NCBI RefSeq assembly: GCF_001461695.1
Contig: NZ_AUTC01000146.1
Location: 62,001-126,000 of the forward strand
DNA length: 64,000 bases
Source: Sinorhizobium fredii USDA 205
GTDB lineage: Bacteria > Pseudomonadota > Alphaproteobacteria > Rhizobiales > Rhizobiaceae
Direction: 5' to 3'
The translations under genes were made by a program, and so were the position numbers. Below are positions 58,299 to 64,000 of this stretch, one piece after another (within the stretch, counting starts at the first letter, position 1; the number at the start of each line of letters is the position of its first letter). The notes below the pieces were generated by a model. It ran no database searches. It was given only the letters and a program-made list of their open reading frames with translations, and had not been told where the DNA came from.

Positions 58299-59615
58299 AT
58301 GCCGATAAAGAGACGTGATTTTCTCGCAGGTTCCGCGGCGCTCGCCGGTGTGGCTGGTCTTTCGCCGCTCGGAATCCGCCCATCCTTCGCGCAAGCCGCC
58401 GAGCCGAGCTACAAGCCGGAAGAAGGCGCAAGCCTCAGGCTGCTGAGATGGACGCCTTTTGTGAAAGGGGACGAGGACGCCTGGCTTGCCAATACCAAGA
58501 AGTTCACCGAGGCAACCGGCGTCGAGGTCCGCATCGACAAGGAAAGCTGGGAAGACATTCGCCCGAAGGCGGCTGTCGCCGCGAATGTCGGCTCCGGTCC
58601 GGACATGGTGATGTGCTGGTTCGATGATGCGCATCAATACCCGGACAAGCTCGTCGACGTCACCGAGCTCGCCAATTATCTCGGCAACAAATATGGCGGC
58701 TGGTACGACGGCGTGAAGGGCTACGCGACCCGCGACGACAAGTTCATCGCCATGCCGCTGACGGCGATCGGCAACGCCGTTTGCTACCGCGACAGCCACA
58801 TGAAGGCGGCCGGCTTCAGCGAATTCCCCAAGGACACGGCGGGCTTCCTCGAGCTCTGCAAGGCGATGAAGGCCAAGGGCACGCCGGCCGGCTTCCCGCA
58901 CGGCAAGGCGGTCGGCGACGGCAACAACTACGCGCACTGGCTGCTCTGGAGCCACGGCGGCAAGATGGTTGACGAAGGCGGCAAGGTTACCATCAACAGC
59001 CCCGAAACGCTGGCGGCGATCAACTACGCCAAGCAGCTCTATGAGACCTTCATTCCGGGCACGGAAAGCTGGCTCGACATCAACAACAACCGCGCCTTCC
59101 TCGCGGGTCAGGTTTCGCTGACGGCGAACGGCGTCTCGCTCTATTACGCGGCCAAGAAGGATGCGGCGCTCGCCGAACTGGCGGCGGATATCCGTACCAC
59201 CAACTTCCCGATCGGCCCGGTCGGCCAGAGCGTCGAGCTTCACCAGACAAGCTCGATCCTGCTCTTCAGCCACAGCAAATATCCGGAAGCGGCCAAGGCC
59301 TACATCAAGTTCATGATGGAAGCCGACCAGATGAATGCCTGGATCCAGGGATCGAGCGCCTATTGCTGCCAGCCGCTGAAGGCCTTCGCCAACAACCCGG
59401 TCTGGACCGCCGACCCGATCCATGCGCCCTATGCCAAGGCTTCGGAGACCCTGCGGCCAAACGGCTATGCCGGTCCGCTCGGCTACGCTTCGGCAGGGGT
59501 CATGGCCGACTACGTGCTGGTCGACATGTTCGCGGCCGCAGTGACCGGCCAGATGACGCCCGAGGACGCCGTTGTCGAGGCTGAACGGCGGGCTAACCGC
59601 TACTACCGCGTCTGA
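58299..59615 (+). CDS. Sugar ABC transporter binding protein, Tat-exported
   Basis: A 438-residue family 1 solute-binding protein. It begins MPIKRRDFLAGSAALAGVAG, a twin-arginine signal (RRDFL), so it is exported folded. The mature part shows SLRLLRWTPFVKGDEDAWL, GPDMVMCWFDDAHQYPDKLVDVTELANYL and a Trp/Tyr-rich ligand groove. GGAGGAG precedes 58299; 147 bp separate it from the ATPase gene. The company of denD and the SDR suggests a four-carbon or related sugar acid as ligand. Confidence 0.9.
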   Translation: MPIKRRDFLAGSAALAGVAGLSPLGIRPSFAQAAEPSYKPEEGASLRLLRWTPFVKGDEDAWLANTKKFTEATGVEVRIDKESWEDIRPKAAVAANVGSGPDMVMCWFDDAHQYPDKLVDVTELANYLGNKYGGWYDGVKGYATRDDKFIAMPLTAIGNAVCYRDSHMKAAGFSEFPKDTAGFLELCKAMKAKGTPAGFPHGKAVGDGNNYAHWLLWSHGGKMVDEGGKVTINSPETLAAINYAKQLYETFIPGTESWLDINNNRAFLAGQVSLTANGVSLYYAAKKDAALAELAADIRTTNFPIGPVGQSVELHQTSSILLFSHSKYPEAAKAYIKFMMEADQMNAWIQGSSAYCCQPLKAFANNPVWTADPIHAPYAKASETLRPNGYAGPLGYASAGVMADYVLVDMFAAAVTGQMTPEDAVVEAERRANRYYRV

Positions 59616-59620
59616 TTCCC

Positions 59621-59644
59621 CATGGCGGCCGATCGGCCGCCATG
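59621..59644. terminator. 24-bp perfect palindrome after the binding-protein gene
   Basis: CATGGCGGCCGA is followed directly by its reverse complement TCGGCCGCCATG. In RNA it forms a strong hairpin 6 bases after the stop codon. With no T-tract it more likely protects the upstream message and reduces permease expression than ends transcription. Confidence 0.6.
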
Positions 59645-59713
59645 ACCATCGACGAGGCCGGCGGTGAGGCCGCCGGCTCAACATCTGAACCCATTCCAGG
59701 CCGGAGAAATTCG

Positions 59714-60646
59714 ATGTCGATCACGTCGTCCGGAAAGCCGCCATCTGCCATGGCATCGCTGATGCAGAACAACAATGTGCTCGGCCTGCTGTTCATGCTC
59801 CCGGCCGCTATTTTTCTCATCTGCTTCCTTACCTATCCGCTGGGGCTCGGCGTCTGGCTCGGCTTCACCGACACCCGCATCGGCCGCGACGGCATCTTCA
59901 TCGGGCTTGAGAACTACGAGTTCCTGGCGCGCGACTCGGTCTTCTGGCTCTCGGTCTTCAACACGCTGCTCTATACCTTCGTGGCGTCGATCCTGAAATT
60001 CGCGCTCGGCCTGTGGCTGGCCCTGCTGCTCAACGAGAACCTGCCGTTCAAATCCTTCTTCCGCGCCATCGTGCTTCTGCCTTGGGTGGTGCCGACGGTG
60101 CTTTCGGCGCTCGCCTTCTGGTGGATCTACGATTCGCAGTTCTCAATCATTTCCTGGTCGCTGATGGAGCTAGGGGTCATCGACGGACCGATCAATTTCC
60201 TCGGTGACCCGACCAACGCGCGCGCCTCGGTGATTGCCGCCAATGTCTGGCGCGGCATTCCCTTCGTGGCGATTTCGCTGCTCGCCGGCCTGCAGACGAT
60301 CCCGGCGTCGCTGCAGGAGGCTGCCTCGCTCGACGGCGCCACCAGCTGGCAGCGCTTCCGCTATGTCACGCTGCCGATGCTGACGCCGATCATTGCCGTC
60401 GTAATGACCTTCTCGGTGCTCTTCACCTTCACCGACTTCCAGCTCATCTACGTACTGACCAAGGGTGGGCCGGTGAACGCCACCCATCTGATGGCGACGC
60501 TTTCCTTTCAGCGCGGCATTCCGGGCGGCCAGCTCGGCGAGGGAGCGGCGATCGCCGTCGCCATGGTGCCCTTCCTGCTCGCCGCCATCATGTTCAGCTT
60601 CTTCGGTCTGCAGCGCCGTAAATGGCAGCAGGGCGGGCAGGACTGA
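59714..60646 (+). CDS. Sugar ABC transporter permease (MalF/UgpA type)
   Basis: A 310-residue permease with six hydrophobic segments, the first at about 22-45 (VLGLLFMLPAAIFLICFLTYP). The EAA loop is SLQEAASLDGATSWQRFRYVTLP (about 205-227). CGGAGAA precedes the start at 59714; a longer frame from 59642 begins inside the palindrome and is rejected. The second permease follows 15 bp later. Confidence 0.9.
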   Translation: MSITSSGKPPSAMASLMQNNNVLGLLFMLPAAIFLICFLTYPLGLGVWLGFTDTRIGRDGIFIGLENYEFLARDSVFWLSVFNTLLYTFVASILKFALGLWLALLLNENLPFKSFFRAIVLLPWVVPTVLSALAFWWIYDSQFSIISWSLMELGVIDGPINFLGDPTNARASVIAANVWRGIPFVAISLLAGLQTIPASLQEAASLDGATSWQRFRYVTLPMLTPIIAVVMTFSVLFTFTDFQLIYVLTKGGPVNATHLMATLSFQRGIPGGQLGEGAAIAVAMVPFLLAAIMFSFFGLQRRKWQQGGQD

Positions 60647-60661
60647 GATCGGGAGGATAAG

Positions 60662-61561
60662 ATGAACACGACCACAAAAATGCAAGACGAGGTCCTCACC
60701 GATACCGCCGAGGGCATGAGCTATCTCAACCGCCTGCCGCGCCGGATCGTCACCCTTTACCTGCCGATGGCGGTCTTCGTCTTCGTGCTGCTCTTTCCGT
60801 TCTACTGGATGGCGATCACGGCCGTGAAGCCGAATTCGCAGCTCACCGACTATAACAATTACAGCCCCTTCTGGGTGGTCGGCCCGACGCTCGATCACAT
60901 CAAATATCTGCTCTTCGAGACCTCCTATCCGGGCTGGCTGTGGAACACGATGCTCGTCGCCCTCGGTTCGACGATCCTTTCGCTGGGGGCGTCGATCTTC
61001 GCGGCCTATGCGATCGAGCGGGTGCGCTTCACCGGCTCGCGGCCTGTCGGGCTGATGATCTTCCTTGCCTATCTGGTGCCGCCGTCGATCCTGTTCATCC
61101 CGCTCGCCTTCATCGTCTTCAAGTTCGGCATCTACGATTCCAAGCTGGCGCTGATCTTCACCTATCCGACCTTCCTCATTCCCTTCTGCACCTGGTTGCT
61201 GATGGGCTACTTTCGCTCCATCCCGTTCGAGCTGGAGGAAAGCGCGCTGGTCGACGGGGCGACGCGCTGGCAGATCCTCGTCAGGATCATTTTGCCGCTC
61301 GCCGTGCCGGGACTGATATCGGCCGGCATCTTCGCCTTCACGCTGTCCTGGAACGAGTTCATCTATGCGCTGACATTCATCCAGTCGTCGGAGAACAAGA
61401 CGGTGCCGGTCGGCGTGCTGACGGAGCTGGTGCGCGGCGACGTGTTCGAATGGGGCGCGCTGATGGCCGGCGCGCTGTTCGGCTCGCTACCGGTGGTCAT
61501 CCTCTATTCGTTTTTCGTCGACTACTACGTCTCTTCGATGACCGGTGCGGTCAAGGAGTGA
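60662..61561 (+). CDS. Sugar ABC transporter permease (MalG/UgpE type)
   Basis: A 299-residue permease with six hydrophobic segments and the EAA loop ELEESALVDGATRWQILVRIILP (about 187-209). The N-terminus is slightly longer than usual before the first helix (LYLPMAVFVFVLLFPFYWM). GGGAGGATAAG precedes the start. It ends the operon that begins with the GntR regulator; the next gene converges 3 bp later. Confidence 0.9.
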   Translation: MNTTTKMQDEVLTDTAEGMSYLNRLPRRIVTLYLPMAVFVFVLLFPFYWMAITAVKPNSQLTDYNNYSPFWVVGPTLDHIKYLLFETSYPGWLWNTMLVALGSTILSLGASIFAAYAIERVRFTGSRPVGLMIFLAYLVPPSILFIPLAFIVFKFGIYDSKLALIFTYPTFLIPFCTWLLMGYFRSIPFELEESALVDGATRWQILVRIILPLAVPGLISAGIFAFTLSWNEFIYALTFIQSSENKTVPVGVLTELVRGDVFEWGALMAGALFGSLPVVILYSFFVDYYVSSMTGAVKE

Positions 61562-61564
61562 TGC

Positions 61565-62221
61565 TCATCGTCTCCCCGCGATCACAACCACGAGGAAGGC
61601 GGCAAGTACGCCGAGCGGTCCCAAGGCAGCTGGCTCTCGCATCGCCCAAAGGGTCAGGCCGCTGTAGAGGGACCAGGCTACCGGAATCGGCATAAGCAGC
61701 CACAGTCTCCTCTGCCCCAGCAGCAGCATGGCGCCGAATGTCGTCGCAACCGTGGGATCGGGCATCATGCCGAAGGTTTCGGCCGAGACAGGGGAACGGC
61801 CTGCGAGCCAGGCAATAAACGGGTAGGCGAGCAGACCGAACATCGAAAGGCCAATACCGCCATAGTGGCGCAGGCTGCCTGCAGGCGCGGGATCGCCTGC
61901 CATTGGGCCGACGAGAACCAGCAATGCCGCCTGGATCCAGAAGGCCGCCGCCGCGTAAGGCATCGCCCAGTTGATCCCGGCATAGCGCATCCACAGGAAC
62001 TGCCAGGCGCAGAGGACCCATGCCAGGGCGAGTATCGGGGGGACTGCGAGCCGGAGGCGGTCGACCCGTACGGCTGCCGGAACGAGCACGGCAAGCGCGA
62101 CGGCGATGAGCACGATCTGAAGGGGCCAGAAGTCCTGGTTGTACCGTTCGATCAGCCGGAAATAGACGCGCGGTGAGAACAACAGCAGATCTTGAAGCGT
62201 ATAGGTCGCCCAGTCGGACAT
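61565..62221 (-). CDS. DUF6064 family integral membrane protein
   Basis: A 218-residue protein beginning MSDWATYTLQDLLLFSPRVY and then six hydrophobic segments (for example WPLQIVLIAVALAVLVPAAV, AVPPILALAWVLCAWQFLW, AAFWIQAALLVLVGPMAG). The front SDWxTYTLxDxLLFSPRxYxRLxExYN is what I recall of DUF6064, a family of unknown function often linked to diverse membrane or metal genes. No charged residues in the helices hint at a transport site. It lies back to back with the ABC operon's end and 31 bp after the aldo/keto reductase on the same strand, with which it may be co-transcribed. Confidence 0.72.
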   Translation of the reverse strand: MSDWATYTLQDLLLFSPRVYFRLIERYNQDFWPLQIVLIAVALAVLVPAAVRVDRLRLAVPPILALAWVLCAWQFLWMRYAGINWAMPYAAAAFWIQAALLVLVGPMAGDPAPAGSLRHYGGIGLSMFGLLAYPFIAWLAGRSPVSAETFGMMPDPTVATTFGAMLLLGQRRLWLLMPIPVAWSLYSGLTLWAMREPAALGPLGVLAAFLVVVIAGRR

Positions 62222-62252
62222 CAGATGCAGTCCGCATCAGATTGAGGCGCAC

Positions 62253-63170
62253 TCACAGCGCTTCCACATAGTCGACCATGCGCCGACGTGTTGACTCGTC
62301 GGGCATAACGCCCCTTGCCGCGCCGAGGTTCTCCCGGACATGCTCAACGCGGGTGGTGGCGGGGATCGCACAGGTCACTTCCGGATGCGAGATGATGAAT
62401 TTCAGCAGGAACTGCGCCCAGTTGCTGGCGCCCGTCTCGGCAAGCCAGTCCGGCAACGGCGCATCCTCGAACTGTCGGATGAGGTCGCCCTGCCGGAACG
62501 GGCGGTTGGCGATGACCGCGATGCCCTTCTCCCGCGCCAGCGGCAGGATGCGGTCCTCAGCCTCTCGATCGAGGATATTGTAGGTGAGCTGCACGAAATC
62601 GATCGGTTGCTCCGCCATGACGCGCTCGATCTCGCGATGACGGCGCCCTTCGGAGGTGGTGATGCCGACATAGCGCAACTGTCCGGCCGCCTTCATGTCG
62701 AGGAGAGCGGGCAAATGCTCCTCCCAGGAGACGAGATTGTGGACCTGCATGAGATCGAATTTACCGACGCCCCAATGGTCACGCGAGGCTTTGATCTGGG
62801 CGGCTCCACTTGCGGGGTCAGAGATCCAGACTTTCTCCGCCGAAAACAGTCGTTCGGGATAGCCGAGCTTGCGAAGGCCGTAGCCGATCGTCGGCTGGGA
62901 GGAGCCGTACATCGGCGAGGAGTCGATCATGCGGCCGCCGCCTTCGAAGAAGGTGGCGATCACGGCGGCGCATTCGTCCTTCAGGAGGGGATCGTCCCCG
63001 ACGTTGAAGGTGATCCAGGTGCCGAGGCCGATCGCAGGCAAGGGCTCTCCGGTTTTCGGAATGGTCTTGGTGATCATGTCGCCAGCCTGCCCCGCCGCCG
63101 GCCGCAGCATGAGCGGCAGCGATAGGCCAAGGCCAAGCGTCTGAACGACTGTGCGCCGCGTGATGGTCAT
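62253..63170 (-). CDS. Aldo/keto reductase with Tat signal
   Basis: A 305-residue protein. MTITRRTVVQTLGLGLSLPL is a twin-arginine signal with cleavage near AAG-QAGD. The mature part is an AKR TIM barrel: GLGTWITFNVG, MIDSSPMYGSSQ with the catalytic Asp and Tyr, the Lys in FSAEKVWIS, and the His in LMQVHNLVSW; IPATTRVEHVRENLGA binds the NADPH phosphate. Most AKRs are cytoplasmic; a group of periplasmic or membrane-attached ones with Tat signals exists. GGGAG precedes 63170. The substrate is unknown. Confidence 0.87.
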   Translation of the reverse strand: MTITRRTVVQTLGLGLSLPLMLRPAAGQAGDMITKTIPKTGEPLPAIGLGTWITFNVGDDPLLKDECAAVIATFFEGGGRMIDSSPMYGSSQPTIGYGLRKLGYPERLFSAEKVWISDPASGAAQIKASRDHWGVGKFDLMQVHNLVSWEEHLPALLDMKAAGQLRYVGITTSEGRRHREIERVMAEQPIDFVQLTYNILDREAEDRILPLAREKGIAVIANRPFRQGDLIRQFEDAPLPDWLAETGASNWAQFLLKFIISHPEVTCAIPATTRVEHVRENLGAARGVMPDESTRRRMVDYVEAL

Positions 63171-63279
63171 CGGTCGCTCCCTTCCGCTCGAAGCTTCCTT
63201 GTTTCCGGCAGCGACATAATACCCCCCGCGGGGCCGCTCTGCAGCCCCGAAGCGGTGAATGTGCGGGATCGAACCGCGG

Positions 63280-63762
63280 TCAGCCCGCACCGTCGAAGGC
63301 GCGTTCAAGCGTCGCAATGTCGAGCTTCACCATTTTGAGCATGGCTTCTGCTGCCCGCTTGGCCCGGTCGCGGTCGGGACTTGAGATCATCTCGCCCAGG
63401 ACGCGCGGCGCGATCTGCCACGAGAGACCCCAGCGGTCCTTCAACCAGCCGCATTGTTCCGCTTCGCCGCCATTGGCGAGGAACGCGTCCCATATGCGGT
63501 CGATCTCCTCCTGGCTGCCGCATTGCACCTGAATCGAGAAGGCGTGGTTGAAGGGATCAAGAGGCCCGGCCTCCAGCGCGATGAAATTCTGGTCGTCCAG
63601 AGTGAATTCGATGACCTTGACGCTGCCCGGCGGGCCGCTCGGTGTTTCCGCGGGCACGGTTGTCTCGCCGGCCACCGCCGAGTTCGGAATAACCGAGACG
63701 TAGAAGTCGACGGCTCGGCGCGCCTGCTCTGCGAACCAGAGATGAGAGACGATCTTGGGCAT
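63280..63762 (-). CDS. VOC superfamily protein (PhnB-like)
   Basis: A 160-residue protein of the PhnB / 3-demethylubiquinone-like glyoxalase fold: HLWFAEQARRAVDFYVSVIPNS at the start, VIEFTLDDQNFIALEAGP, FNHAFSIQVQCGSQEEIDRIWD (about 70-91), WLKDRWGLSWQIAPRVL and the terminal AMLKMVKLDIATLERAF. It has two beta-alpha-beta-beta-beta modules. Members act in diverse reactions or resistance, often beside small regulators. A palindrome 15 bp upstream of the start may be its operator. Confidence 0.87.
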   Translation of the reverse strand: MPKIVSHLWFAEQARRAVDFYVSVIPNSAVAGETTVPAETPSGPPGSVKVIEFTLDDQNFIALEAGPLDPFNHAFSIQVQCGSQEEIDRIWDAFLANGGEAEQCGWLKDRWGLSWQIAPRVLGEMISSPDRDRAKRAAEAMLKMVKLDIATLERAFDGAG

Positions 63763-63776
63763 TGCACGAACTCCTC

Positions 63777-63793
63777 TGACATGTCCAATGTCA
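63777..63793. promoter_or_regulatory. Palindrome upstream of the VOC gene
   Basis: TGACATGTCCAATGTCA is TGACAT and ATGTCA inverted around five bases, 15-31 bp before the VOC start codon at 63762, a likely repressor position. No regulator gene is visible in the window to pair with it. Confidence 0.4.
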
Positions 63794-63909
63794 TGAAGAC
63801 GTGCCGCACCGCTCCGATCCGACAGGTCGGCTCGAAAAAACCGCGCTTGGAGATGAAGTCGCTGCTCGCGAACTGCCGACCATGCACCGGGCTCTGGAGG
63901 ACGGTCCCG

Positions 63910-64000
63910 TCACCAGGGCCGCCAGCCGCTCGACCAGTAGCGTTCCTTCAATTCGCTCAAACGATCCTCGATGTCGGAGATGACATCCTCGGTGCGCGAA
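63910..64000 (-). CDS. C-terminal end of a gene running off the window
   Basis: On the minus strand the last 29 codons read RTEDVISDIEDRLSELKERY, then WSSGWRPW and a TGA at 63910-63912. The helical, charged stretch and Trp-rich end look like real coding sequence, and the start lies beyond base 64000. Too little is present to name it. Confidence 0.45.
   Translation of the reverse strand, partial: SRTEDVISDIEDRLSELKERYWSSGWRPW

Noticed and set aside
1..64000. tRNA or rRNA genes, CRISPR arrays, transposases, phage genes or a replication origin.
   Set aside because: None was found by reading; no repeat-spacer pattern, transposase motif or RNA-gene signature was seen.

Overview
The window looks like a stretch of an accessory replicon of a Sinorhizobium/Ensifer-type rhizobium (Alphaproteobacteria, Rhizobiaceae). 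This rests on GC-rich coding DNA full of long antisense shadow frames, a gstI-glnII pair with a sigma-54 promoter, a RIME1-type intergenic repeat, GGAA-N6-TTCC (IolR-type) boxes at an inositol-type ABC locus, and a very high density of transport and catabolic operons. The set glnII, inositol transporter, ku/ligD and gcl cluster is what I remember of pSymB-type chromids; that synteny is from memory and unchecked.

Layout. 1-10.1 kb: a decayed HtrA-like fragment, a polyol/uronate dehydrogenase with a divergent GntR regulator, a frameshifted GT2 glycosyltransferase, and a six-gene operon that joins a complete sugar ABC importer to a formylglycine-fold protein and a ScyD-like beta-propeller. 10.1-12.7 kb: gstI, glnII and a HAD phosphatase. 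12.9-16.5 kb: one large FecR-TPR-outer-membrane-barrel protein. 16.6-23.4 kb: a new-looking 54-residue protein, the tctCBA tricarboxylate importer, its two-component pair tctDE and a solute-binding protein placed between them. 23.4-28.5 kb: a 49-residue protein, an inositol-type ABC importer (ibpA-iatA-iatP) and an IolI-like isomerase. 28.7-30.6 kb: an orphan Phd/YefM antitoxin with an internally deleted ParE toxin, a beta-hydroxyacid dehydrogenase and a SnoaL-like protein.

30.6-36.6 kb is a minus-strand non-homologous end-joining operon: ligD (split by a one-base frameshift), ku, a protein with BRCT-like, MerR-like and TPR parts that overlaps ku, an alpha/beta hydrolase and an exonuclease III. 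36.7-46.7 kb handles ureides and glyoxylate: dctA-like carrier plus allE under a LysR regulator, then an IclR regulator divergent from gcl-hyi-glxR-glycerate kinase-allA. These would turn ureidoglycine into ureidoglycolate, then glyoxylate, tartronate semialdehyde, glycerate and 2-phosphoglycerate.

47.9-61.6 kb handles four-carbon sugar acids. An MFS carrier-ltnD-otnI-otnK operon diverges from lacI-otnC across three copies of a 14-bp operator, giving a full L-threonate to DHAP route. A second operon (GntR, denD, SDR, then a Tat-exported sugar ABC importer) adds D-erythronate entry. 61.6-64.0 kb has a DUF6064 membrane protein, a Tat-exported aldo/keto reductase, a VOC protein and the end of another gene. 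No tRNA, rRNA, CRISPR array, insertion sequence or phage gene was seen.

The strongest candidates for something new are the BRCT-like/TPR gene inside the Ku-LigD operon, the FecR-TPR-barrel protein, and the ABC operon ending in the formylglycine-fold and beta-propeller genes.
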